Below are positions 11,971 to 22,147 of a stretch of DNA of 64,000 nt, piece after piece (within the stretch, counting starts at the first letter, position 1; every line of letters begins with the position of its first letter). The notes under the pieces were generated by a model. The model did not search any database, was not told the DNA's origin, and saw only the letters and a list, made by a program, of their open reading frames with translations. Origin of the DNA: Apostichopus japonicus (lineage: Eukaryota > Echinodermata > Holothuroidea > Aspidochirotida > Stichopodidae); NCBI RefSeq assembly GCF_037975245.1, contig NC_092571.1, positions 6,346,001 to 6,410,000 on the forward strand, in the 5' to 3' direction. The position numbers were made by a program, and so were the translations under genes.

Positions 11971-12821
11971 ATGGGCGGCGATCCGTACTTCCGAGTGGGG
12001 GGGGGGGGGGATATGACCTTGTTGACTATCTAAGCGTAGCGCCACCATATGAGTTGGCGCGAAGCGTACAAGAAAATTTTGGGATTAACAAACCCTCTAG
12101 ATGGCCGGAAACGGCACTTCCCGAGGTTTCCAAGCGGCATATACTCAACTTTAAAATAGGGATGTCATGTCCGAAATATCTCATAATCAGGATCCAAAAT
12201 ACTTTTTTTTTTAATTTCGGGTGTTATTTTGGGAAAATTGCCCCTGTCAATCTTGTTTCAGGCGCAACGTTAGAATGTTCGAGAGCTCTTTTATATTATT
12301 CGATGAAGAAAATGGCCTCATGCAGGCTATTATAGGCCTATACACATGCAATACACAATTACACATAGTTACATTCCTAGGTACCGATTGCTAGGGCATC
12401 CAGGTGAAACGTGTATTAAGCATTACCCTGGTTACATGAGATTCTCAGCTGTTCGAGGGAACATGTACGTGTGTAGGCCTACTATAGGGCCTATATGAAT
12501 ACTATGAGGGTGCATATATGTACTATATCAATACCGTGGGCGCAATAATACATTTTGTTGTTATAGGGCCAATGAAGCCTAAAGTCAACTATTTTTGCTT
12601 TATAAAGACGCTTTATTTGAAAAGATCGCACTGCGTTTATGGTAGGCGAGAAATGAAGCTAAAAAAGAGCCGTACATTAACGAAGATGCATAAATGTAGG
12701 CATGAGAATATTCTTATCCCTGGCATTTGGTGGGGGGGGGGGGATATGGTGCATTACATCCCCTCCACCCATTTTCATGGGGGGATATATCCCCCCTCCA
12801 CCCAGGATCGCCGCCCATGGC
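11971..12821. mobile_element. nested MITE, ATGGGCGGCGATCC ends
   Basis: ATGGGCGGCGATCC at the left and its inverse at the right (12807-12820). Direct repeat CATATGT flanks it (11964-11970 and 12822-12828). G-runs lie inside both ends and the shared module is at 12024-12125. Confidence 0.8.
12024..12125 (+). repeat. shared MITE module, copy 2
   Basis: GACTATCTAAGCGTAGCGCC, then TTGGCGCGAAGCGTACAAG and GGCCGGAAACGGCACTTCC. The stem loop differs from copy 1 (CATATGAG in place of CATCGG), yet the GCGCCA/TGGCGC arms are kept. Confidence 0.8.
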
Positions 12822-13271
12822 CATATGTGATCCATTTTTCGACCTTAATAATAAGCAACATTTCCAGTAAATATGGACACAAAATGCACAATTTAGTATG
12901 GCTGGCATGTCACTTAGTGTTTATAGTGATAATACAAACACAATTACCATCTATGTTTCTAAAACTATTATGCCGCCGAACTTCACCAGAACCTTTTTTT
13001 GGCAAACAAAAAATAAAGCATTATACGGGAGGGGGGGGGGGGGGTTGAGCGATCACCGACATCTCACATAAAGGTCGTCATCAATTTTTTTTTTTTTTTT
13101 TTGCTAAACTTTTTTTTTTTTGGTGACGGCCAATAGGGGGGCGCGCGCCTGTTGCGCCCCCCCTGGATACGCCCCTGCTAATTGAACAACACACTCGACC
13201 GCAGCGTCAGTTAAAACTAACACACACGACCGCAGTTATAGTACTGTGTGTCATGTCTTACTGTCCTTTTC

Positions 13272-13320
13272 TCTTAGTGGCTCATGATAGTGTCTGCTCT
13301 TAGTGGCTGCTACCTTCAAA
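13272..13320 (-). repeat. right terminal inverted repeat
   Basis: Inverse match of 3387-3435, about 80% by eye, with TAGTGGCTGCTACCTTCAAA as the outer end. Confidence 0.65.
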
Positions 13321-13353
13321 GAGGCGTGTTGATTATACTACAGGTTCAGACTT

Positions 13354-13415
13354 CAGAGCCGTCTCTATATACGGCTCTGCTCAGGTTCAGAGCCGTATAT
13401 AGAGATACGGCTCTG
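13354..13415. repeat. double hairpin
   Basis: Two adjacent hairpins, each CAGAGCCG...CGGCTCTG (13354-13379 and 13388-13415). The second is close to the inverse of the first with two extra bases, so the block can also fold as one longer hairpin. CTCAGG follows each. Confidence 0.75.
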
Positions 13416-14332
13416 CTCAGGTTGCAGGACATACGCCCTCAACTTCATTCACGGCGACTATAAGCGTTCGAAGTATAGCTAAAATCGAGAGAAGAACTTA
13501 CATTAGTCTTGGGTAACAAAAAATCCTTAAATCCTAAAAAAATCAACAACATTTTTTTTAAAACACCCTCCTACTTGATCCCTTTATCCACGACCTCTTA
13601 ATTAAATAAATAATCCATAAAATCTACGCTAAACAGAATCTAAAAAGTTCCCTAGATCCTTTAGATTTTATAAAACTGGGAGGAGGCTTTAGCCCTGGCA
13701 GAGGGAGGGGGCCCTTGTTTAAGATCCCGATGACCAGAGGAGTAATACCCCATTGGAATTGTCCTCCTCTGGGGAACAGTCCAGTCACCGGGAACTATTT
13801 TTTATATTTTATTTTTTATTAGCATAAGGGTACATCCCGGCAGGGTGGGTTTGCCAGCCATTCCAAGAATTAAGTGAGAGCCAGCAAAGATCAGAGATTT
13901 CCAGCTCTTATTTGTAGCACTCCCTTGTGGACATCAACCATTTCATTCACTGGTAAGGATATAACGGTCAGTTTTATTCCAACATATTTGAATATCCAGA
14001 AAGAACAAGTCTTCCAATGTGAAATTTAGACAAAGTAAATGTCAACGTAAATGGCCAAATTGAAATACATGTTGACCCCATGATGCAATTTTTTGCCCAA
14101 ACCTGTTGACCCTTGAATAGCTCAGACAGTGAAAACAGATAACTAGTTTCAGTGCAGGTTTAAAGCAAAACTCTCAAAGCAGATTTTATTTCCTGGGTGA
14201 TGGTATGTTTTGTTGAAGTCCTATAAGAGACCCTTCATTAACTGAACTGTTTTTGGCCAATATTCACATAAGGGAATCGTACCACTGGAGAATTCACAGA
14301 TTAATTGCAGCTTAAAGTTTGAGTTACCATCT
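13416..14332. other. unannotated gap
   Basis: Holds a G-rich stretch (13675-13800) and an A/T run (13800-13825) of unknown origin. No gene or element ends were recognised. Confidence 0.4.
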
Positions 14333-14336
14333 TTAA

Positions 14337-14701
14337 AGGCATTGAAGACTCGCCCCAAACCGCATGCGGCCATCTGAAAAATTTAACTTTCCGTTGCTTG
14401 CAAGTGACGTTTTGTTTGTGTCGCTACAAAATGCAGACAGTATAGTAATGAAACGTGATACCGTGTTATCTTAACCTGGACCTGAGATGTCCATCGCTGT
14501 ATTGTTTGTACACTGTGCTGTGGGTATTGACCGCAGCTGCATCTACTGAATGTAAACTAGTGTCTACTTACCGAAGGTAGCAAGCTGTGTGCGTATTTTC
14601 TAGGATCGATGGGGGTGTTTAACACTTCTGTTACACCTCATTAGAAACTAGGTCAAATTACCGGCATTAGACGTTTCTTTGTGTGCGAGTCTTCACACCC
14701 T
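14337..14701. mobile_element. TTAA-flanked MITE, 365 bp
   Basis: Ends are AGGCATTGAAGACTCGC and the inverse of AGGGTGTGAAGACTCGC, with TTAA on both sides (14333-14336, 14702-14705). TTAA duplication is typical of piggyBac and Kolobok elements. No coding capacity. A shorter relative lies at 17221-17288. Confidence 0.8.
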
Positions 14702-14717
14702 TTAATAGACCGTTGAC

Positions 14718-14762
14718 CAGGGGTGTGACACCCCCCCCACACCCCCGCTCGCTACGCCCCTG
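14718..14762. mobile_element. 45-bp micro-element with 8-bp duplication
   Basis: Starts CAGGGGTG and ends CGCCCCTG. It is flanked by a perfect 8-bp repeat, CCGTTGAC (14710-14717 and 14763-14770). The interior is C-rich. It looks like a hAT-type MITE reduced to little more than its ends, inserted 12 bp outside the TTAA element. Confidence 0.7.
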
Positions 14763-14899
14763 CCGTTGACCTCTACCAATATCAGTAGGGTACAGGAAGC
14801 TACCTGATATGCCATATATTCAACGTTTGTTTGATGATATATCATATTACAATCTGTGTTGTGTATCAGTCATTGCAACAGTCCAGTAAAGGCTAACAC

Positions 14900-15375
14900 T
14901 AGAGCCCAATGGCCCTATCCAAAATTGGGTCCAGAAAATGTTGGCTTAAACGATTTGGTTCTCAGAATGGGCCCAACACAATGTTTAATCCAAATGAGCC
15001 TAAAATATTCATGACCACATGTCCCTAAAAATGAACCCAGAATTTTTTGGACCCCGATGGTCCCAAAACATTTAGACCTACATGTACCAGCTATTAACCA
15101 ACAACTCTGTTCCAAGTTTGAATACAATCCAGTGTATGGTTGTGGAATGGTTGCAATTGTAAATGTTGGACCTCCCAAAAACTTGGACCCACTAACCGTT
15201 TGCGCCTCAATGGTTCCAAGAATATTTGGCCCAAACAAGCCCACTGAAAATAATATTTGCTCCCAGAAATTGAGCCTCCAAAAATGTGGGCCGAAATGGC
15301 CTCACAAATTCGGGACCAAAGATTATGTCCCTTCATGAACCAGCTATTCATCAAGAACTTTATTCCAAGGGGTAT
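14900..15375. repeat. dispersed repeat rich in GGTCCCAAAA words
   Basis: Many short words such as TGGTCCCAAAA, GGACCCACTA and GGGTCCAGAAAATG recur at irregular spacing. ACCTACATGTACCAG and CAACAACT (about 15073-15110) recur at 34190-34225, so this is a dispersed family. No coding or element ends were found. Confidence 0.55.
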
Positions 15376-15689
15376 CTCCTCTTACCGAGAGAAGCACCCC
15401 GTTCGTCTTCGACCGAAACGGCCTGTTTCCCTGAAGAACTGTCTTTTGGATATCTTAAGCCTTTGTTAAGTTTAATATATTATTTTAATTATTCACGTGC
15501 AGCATAATAGTATTAATAGCATACTAACACATATATATTTAAGTGATATGGCCGGTGTGTGTCGGTTTATAGCAAATCGAGTGGTGGTTGTGGAATGAGA
15601 AAGTGCCCCTCTGATGTTGTGCCCCACACTTTTTGGAAGCTTCCTACCACCCCCCCCCCACCTCCCCCTCTGTCTCGATAGGAGTACCA

Positions 15690-16180
15690 CCGTGCGTTTA
15701 ACCCAAACGATGAAAAGTCTTGGGAAAGGGAGCATGAAAGGAGTTCCGGAAAGGAGAAATGGAGAGACGGGAGCATCTACGTCCAGGCCGACCATAGTGT
15801 ACGGGAGCTTGAAAAAGAAAGGGGCTGTGGATGGTGACATTCAGGATGCAGAGCCTCGGTTGCACTGTCAGGATTAGATGATGATATTTTGCGACCCGTT
15901 TGAGTTTGATGCAACATCAGAATACTTTGATCCCATAAACGTAGAGGATTAGAATACCACCACCTTTGGGATTGAGATTAACTCCAGAGCAGTTGTCTAA
16001 GGCCACAGAAGTTTCCAAATTATTCTCGAAACTGACAACCAAAGGAGAAAGTGCGGCTCGTTCAAACTCGACAATACCTGTGGACGCATCCTATTACGAC
16101 AGATTCGAAGCCATCGTTGGGAAGAGAAAGTATGCAGCCTTCCCAGCGAAGGCGCACAAAGCCAATGTTGCTGAATGTTT
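15690..16180 (+). pseudogene. unrecognised coding remnant
   Basis: Short stretches with protein-like composition follow one another in shifting frames: NDEKSWEREHERSSGKEKW near 15705, DDDILRP then EFDATSEYFDPINVED near 15880-15950, and LRLTPEQLSKATEVSKLF with DASYYDRFEAIVGKRKYAAF near 15970-16150. Acidic and basic segments and a proline-rich lead recall the N-terminal or capsid-like part of a retroelement, but I recognise no family. At least two stops and two frame changes interrupt it. It decays into A/T sequence after about 16180. Confidence 0.4.
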
Positions 16181-17220
16181 TATTTATTTTATTAAATTAT
16201 ATAATTTATATAAGGGTTTAAAGACCATCTATCTTCCACTGCAACTGGGTTGAGTGAAAATCTTTGCCAAAATACAGTACTTGGTGTGCGAGAGTCATAA
16301 GCCCATACAGTACCTCACTGTTACTTTGAACCGCTACTCTGTTAACAGGATTCGTTTATTTTCCCATTTATTTATCTTGCCTTTTAGCTGCAGATGTTTG
16401 TGCGAAAAATATCGCTATTTCTCCATTGCACTGCCTAAATCAAAGCGATCTCAGTTATGCGCACTGAAAATATAAGGTTGAAAGAGCCTCTATCTTCCAA
16501 TCTCACCGTTGTTGTGAGTGAAAATCTTTGCAAAAAATTCCTAGCAGAAAGAACAGCAAACTTGTCGCAAACCTCCTAAATTGTATATTTTTGCAAAGTA
16601 TGACTGACGTAGGAAATAATAGGAACAGTTTGGCCATTCTCTCAACTAGGACATTTTTTAGAGGGCGGGCTGTAGGTTTCAGAGAGTTTGGCCAACTGGC
16701 GATTTGTGACGTCACACGTAAACCGTGGGAACACAGATCAGTGCGTGGGAATCATAATAGGTCCAGATGTCATTACCAGTTGCGCGAAACACGAATAATA
16801 CCACACAATAGTATAGCAGATTTGCACACTGTGCTCGTTGCGAACAAATGAAACGACTCAGAATGTCAGTTTTGACAGACATACGAGGAACGAAATGCAT
16901 ATCAGGTAATGAATTAAAGTATACGTAAGATAATGACATTTATGTTTATCTTCACGCCTGAAAAGCATAGAAACCTAGCTGAAAACCTGTCATTCCACTT
17001 GTTGATTAAACGCCTCATCCAAACGAAAAGCACACATCACAGTAGTGGCTATGCTAGATTACAGACACACAACTATACATCATTAGGCCTATAGGCTATG
17101 GTAATACAGGTAGATCCTACAATTAAATAGAGTACACCTACACATATAATGACAATTTATGCTTCACTGACTTTGTCAGGTTTGCAAATATTAGTAGTTG
17201 TACCATCGGTCATTGTCTGA
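16181..17220. other. unannotated gap
   Basis: AT-rich. GCAAAAATTTTC-like and ATCTTTGCC words near 16255 and 16515 suggest a weak local duplication (about 16250-16270 and 16510-16535). No gene seen. Confidence 0.35.
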
Positions 17221-17288
17221 AAGGCATTGAAGACCGCACGCTCTGAAAAAGTTAACTTTCCATTGCTTGCAAGTCTTCACACCCTTTA
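17221..17288. mobile_element. deletion derivative of the TTAA MITE
   Basis: Shares AAGGCATTGAAGAC, GTTAACTTTCC and TTGCTTGCAAG with the left part of 14337-14701, then jumps straight to the right end AGTCTTCACACCCTTTAA. Only about 68 bp remain. TTAA is present at the right only. Confidence 0.75.
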
Positions 17289-18350
17289 AAGTTAAAACTC
17301 CAGAAGTTACAAAGTAGGATTAATATTCGGCATAACCTTTTTTCCTGCATAAGTCATAGGGTTATGAATGGAATGGTTTGCCTGAGAAAGTTGTTTTGCA
17401 AGTGGTGTGAATGGGTTGAGGAATGCTTTGGACAAGTACATTAAGCATTGTATTAGGGTCTGATATTTTGTATCTTCGATTTTATTTCTCTCCCACCGGG
17501 TCCTTGATGGGGACTTGATTGTCCCTCCTGATACTTTTTTCTACAAATACTTAATGTGAGATTTAGCAATAGTGGGAGTCTCTGGGCAAACCTAAGACTG
17601 ATATTGTGATGTGAATTTCTCAGGAATGTAGTACTAGGCTATGGTAGATGCAATAGATAAATGGGTCTGTTGAGAAAAGAAAGCCCCACAACAACTGGAT
17701 ACTGGTGTATGTTGTAGCTTAAGTATTTTCCATTAACATATACCATACGGCCATGTGTTTAATAAGGTTACATGAATCACACTGACACAGTATGCCTACT
17801 TGTCAGTTCTGTTAACTGAGCACAGGGCTGATGACATCTTTCGGTTTTTTATTATGCTGACACCAAATGGCCTTAACGATAATTATTAAATTGTTACTTA
17901 TTCTTCATACTGCCATTACTGGCCTAACCTGAACAGTGATGCATTAAAATGCAACAAGTCTTTAAGCTTTTCATTTAAAAATTGTTTCAGCCTGTGCTAT
18001 TTCCAACATGTGATTGGCAGGTTTCTGATTTAAATAGCTTATCAAAATAGAGCTGTTCTGTAAAGCAAGAAAATCACCATATGCATGCATTTATATGCAT
18101 TTAAAGTTGCATTCTACCAATTGTAAGATTCTTTCTCTATTAATTGGGAACAAATACTTCTCCTTAAATATACTGCATCAGTTGTTGTCTTACTGTTGAG
18201 TTACTTTAATTGTAACAAACAGTATTTTATACCTTGCACACACAGTGATGCAAATAAATTCTTTTATTGAATGTCAAATTTCATCTCCATTATCTGTCAT
18301 TCAATGAGATGCATTCTTTACTCGGTATTCATTTTACATCTAGTTTGCAG
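17289..18350. other. unannotated sequence upstream of the HECT pseudogene
   Basis: AT-rich, plausibly intron leading to the acceptor at 18341-18350. No upstream exon recognised. Confidence 0.4.
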
Positions 18351-20748
18351 ACCACAGATAATGAGCCCACATTAGGCACAACTCATCCTAATGCTGGCAC
18401 CTCACCAACTACGACAACAGCCGTGAGCATGGTGACATCAGTAGACCATCCATACAGTTTGTCACATGTGACCAACCTATCAGAGGCAGGTTCATCAAAC
18501 ACACCAAGAACCATAAGTGAAGGTCAAATCCTAGATACCTGTAGATAGACTACCACATCGTTGCAACCTTCACCATCTGCTTTTATAATTCCATCATCTA
18601 CACCCAGTCCCACAGCTCTTTCACATACCCCTACTATATCCACAACTAGCATGGCTTCAACATCTGGTCATCAGACTACTTCCTCCAATATTAGATCTTT
18701 GCCATCCAACCCTGCATCAGGCACTACACATCATGAAGATGACGAGGATGTCTCATACAGGTACTAATCAACAAACCAAAAAAGCATGAAAGGGCAAGGA
18801 ATTTTCTGCTGGATTGGGATTCCACCCTGTCAGCTCAGTGTAACCTGCTATGTTCAATTTTCTTGGTAATTTCCTAGTCAATTTCCATTGCTCTTTTCAT
18901 GCTTCTTCAAATAAGGGATTAATTTATGCCACCATAAAGATGTATCCATCTGTTAATTTCTTCAAGTAAATATTCCAATGTGATATGTGTAGTTGGGAGC
19001 AACTTTGAGAGGCCCTTTAAAACAACTATGACTTATATACAGTTTTGGAAAATGGACAATTAGTGATTTTGAGTGGGCTGATCGTTTAAAACCTTTCGAC
19101 ATTTACATAAGAGGTATTAAATCTGTCTGAGATCAGCTGCATATTAGGTTCATGTTGATAATATGTCAAATTTAAAGTATTTTCTTTCCAGAGGTATTTG
19201 TGTAGGCATGATATCTTTAATAAGAAGGCACACTTCAGCAATTACATTCCTAAAAGATGCAGCTGATTGCATCATCGAAACCTTAATGCATGTACAGCTA
19301 TGCATTGATGGGTATTGTTTTACAAAGTTGCTTGTTTTGTTTGTGCATTGATATCATTACTATCTATTTATGAACTAATTATCTATTTATGAACTAATTA
19401 TCTATTTATGAACTATTTATAATTCATACTTCTCCATTATTATGTTTTTAAGGTCAAACCTCCAAGATTACATTGATGTGAATGATATTTCAGATACAGA
19501 CTTATAAGAAGAAGCACAACTCAATCCTGCAATTGCTGAAAGCCTTGAAACTTACAGGTACCCCATTATCACAATTCACTGCTTAAGACTTTTAAATATA
19601 TATATAGTTCTTCAAAGTCTGGATTCGTTCTTGATGCATTACAGTCACATGAAAGTCATATAGTCGTGTATTATTGTGTCCTGCTCACTGAAAATCTGAA
19701 GCATCCAGTATGGTGTGTATTGTATGTACGCTTCAACCTAGGCTACAGCAGTGCGCGAAATACACAGGGCGGAGTACGACATGAAGGTGACTTACATGAT
19801 CCTGGCAAATTTAACTCAGGTTTGTACATTGAATGGCAATTTTATACATGTGATTCTACTTCTAATGTGCTGAAAACCGAATGGGTGTGGGAGACTTAAT
19901 GATAAAGGAGAAAGTGATGTTGAGAGCACAAGTGAGAAGACAAGTTTGATATGATCATGTGGAAACATGCTTGGTTGTGATCAAACAAAATTTGCTTCAT
20001 TGAGGTACTAGTTTAATAACCTCACATTGAATTTTAATAGTTTGTATCTATCATGGATACTGAAAACTATGTCAGTTTCCGTTATTATGTTTGTATAATT
20101 GTGATTTCCTTTCCTTTGTCCTGATCTCTGCTACTAAATATTCTCTGTATAAAACTCTGTTCTGTTGTTGGTAGACACTGCATTGGTTCTATTCAACAAT
20201 GATAATGTTGCCTAATGCTGAATTGATTGTAATAAAATTATAAAATGAAGAATATAAATACTTCAAACTATTCAGAAATAAATCAACAACTCACTGCAGC
20301 ATCAACATGGTGAGATATATAGTTTATGATTTCTGGCATGGATCAATAGCAATTCTATATGAACTAATGTAACTCAATAGGTTCTGTAAAATAATCAAAA
20401 CCTGACAAAAAAATCAGATTTCTATTTCTCTCACCAAAACAGCAGAAGAGAGGATGTAACTGCTGCATCACTGCTGCTGACTCTGAACCAGAAGATAGTC
20501 CACAATGTCAGGGTCTTCAGGTTCAATGTGAACAGGTTGCCATTGTGGGAGTGAGCTGTGAGAGGCTTTAAACGGTTATCATTTGCTGGGGACAAACACA
20601 TCTTGGTCCATTTCACAGACAGTATTGGCAATTACATAGAGGGAGCTGTAGACCAAATTTGTTTGTCTGATCCTGAAAGCATTGCAGAAAAACAACAGCT
20701 TGTTTGATGGCCCTTTGGAAAGCAGATGACTAAGGATGAACAAAAATG
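18351..20748 (+). pseudogene. HECT-domain (G2E3-like) E3 ligase pseudogene, four exons
   Basis: Four exons join in one consistent phase: 18351-18760, 19192-19311, 19453-19557 and 20443-20748, each with AG before and GT after. Exons 1-3 give a Ser/Thr/Pro-rich region, then GICVGMISLIRRH and LQDYIDVNDIS. Exon 4 encodes REDVTAASLLLTLNQKIVHN, AVRGFKRLSFAGDKHILVHF and IEGAVDQ; after a frameshift it continues KFVCLILKALQKNNSLFDGP. This is the start of a HECT ubiquitin-ligase domain as in G2E3-like proteins. The catalytic Cys lobe is missing. Stops lie in exon 1 (near 18546), exon 3 (near 19506) and twice in exon 4. Introns are retained, so it is not a processed copy; it may be host-derived or carried by a transposon. 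Confidence 0.7.
19350..19425. repeat. short tandem repeat, ~19 bp
   Basis: About three copies of TATCTATTTATGAACTAAT inside an intron of the HECT pseudogene. Confidence 0.8.
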
Positions 20749-21325
20749 GTAGGATGTTCTTCACATCTTACTGTGAATCTATGCATTACCTATATATACA
20801 AAAGTCAACTTTTTGTTATAAAGGGTGTACACAATTTAGCTTATCCTTGTATAAAATATAACTGATCACTACTATATACACCGGGTAGCCAGTGACGGAT
20901 CAAAGATTTCGAAAGGGGCTTGTGCCTCATCCTACCCCTACAACGACAACTCAATTTTTGACGTTTCCATATTCCCTCTCACTGTATATATATACTATAT
21001 ATGGTCTATCATAACCTGTGTGTGTGTATGGACGCATGTGATAGGAGAATTGAGCACATCTCCTGTGAATATCATGTAGTGGATCCAAGGGCGTATCATG
21101 GGCGGGGGTGGGGGGGGGGGTGGCGGACGACCCATCACTTTTTGAGTCCCATCTGCATGAAAGCGTACGCCTCACCCTTCTAATCGCTTCCCGATGTGTT
21201 ACGAAACTTAATTAATGACCTTCGCCCGTAGTACCAATGCCTTGACAAAATCCTGCAACACACCACTTCATCGATAAGAAGTGATCGGGTTGTGTATTAG
21301 TGACGTCAGGCCTCGACGAATTTTT
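20749..21325. other. unannotated gap with G-rich patch
   Basis: Contains CAGTGACGGATC near 20891 and a G-rich patch at 21098-21125. These look like worn hAT-type ends, but I could not pair them or find a duplication. Confidence 0.3.
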
Positions 21326-22147
21326 GGTTCCTTGCAAAGCAAGGGACCTATGCATTCAACTTGGCATGTGTGTGTGTATATGTGACACTTGGCTTGTGTA
21401 CTTGATATCTCAATAAGGAAATGATGTATCATGACCAAACTTAGTGGGTGGATAGCCCATAATGAGAGGAAGATCCGTATCGTTTTTGGTGCCCGCAAAG
21501 GTCTCCAAAAGGTCAGTTAGGATAAAAAAATGCAAAATATTAAAAATGCAACAACTCCCAGTGCAAAAGTCTGACCCAGTTAATATTTTGAGACAAGCTG
21601 TGAATGGGGTAAGGGATCGTTTCCAAACTTAACGGTCATGTGATCGAAGGCCAACAAAGGTCAATTAGGGGTCAAAAACTAGTATTTTTGCAATAACTTG
21701 AGAACCAAATGTCCATCAAGGATGAGAGTTACGCTATTGTAATCCAATAGTCGACCTGCATTTGGGTGACCTTTGACCTCAGGTTGACCTCCATTGACCT
21801 GTATTAGCTTCTTTCAAGTTGATTATATGAATTTTCGTGGCCATATTCCGATCTAAATTCTCCATAAGTTGACTCCTCTGCAACCTTTGTGTACGAAGTT
21901 ATTAGAGATCACAGTTTTGTTTTGTTTTGTTAAAATTCTTAATAAGTACAGTTACAGTAGGATGATTCTGTGAGTTCTGTAGAAAGAGCCAACTATTGCT
22001 CATATCAGCCACCTGGTCCTCAACAGGTTCTCAAAAGGACCAATGGTGGATTTGTGATATTTTTGGCAATAATGTTTTAGGACAGTGCTGCTCCCTTGTA
22101 AATATTCCAAGTTACAAGCAAGGAACCATAGTGCCCTTGGGCTCTTG
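21326..22147. mobile_element. dispersed element with GGTTCCTTGC ends
   Basis: GGTTCCTTGC at the left (followed by its own inverse, AAGCAAGGGACC) and GCAAGGAACC at 22118-22127. The interior is rich in AGGTCA/TGACCT words (about 21640-21800). No coding frame or clear target duplication. Boundaries are approximate. Confidence 0.5.

Larger units (their letters stand above)
11835..13177. mobile_element. 1.34-kb MITE, CAGGGGCGTATCCAGG ends
   Basis: Perfect 16-bp terminal inverted repeats (CAGGGGCGTATCCAGG). The flanks share 5 bp, CTAAT (11830-11834 and 13178-13182), shorter than the 8 bp usual for hAT, so the family is open. It lies between the right array and the right end of the large transposon and contains another MITE at 11971-12821. 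The T-rich run at 13085-13120 and several G runs are inside. No transposase. Confidence 0.85.
3387..13320. mobile_element. large DNA transposon with subterminal satellite arrays
   Basis: The two ends are inverted and similar over about 45 bp: TTTGAACGTAGCAGCCACTA at the left, and the reverse complement of TTTGAAGGTAGCAGCCACTA at the right. Inside each end lies an array of a ~230-bp repeat, in opposite orientation left (4.66-5.65 kb) and right (9.57-11.8 kb). The centre holds a decayed C2H2 finger and Ulp1-like protease on the minus strand. Ulp1/C48 proteases are known from KDZ/Zisupton, some Mutator and some EnSpm-type transposons, so one of these is likely. No transposase core or target duplication was found. 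Removing the nested insertions gives an original length near 6.9 kb. Confidence 0.65.

Noticed and set aside
12518-13048. 176-codon open frame
   Set aside because: It spans MITE ends and G-runs and ends in poly-Gly from a G tract; no protein features.
20880-21190. hAT element around the G-rich patch
   Set aside because: CAGTGACGGATC has no inverse partner and no duplication was found.
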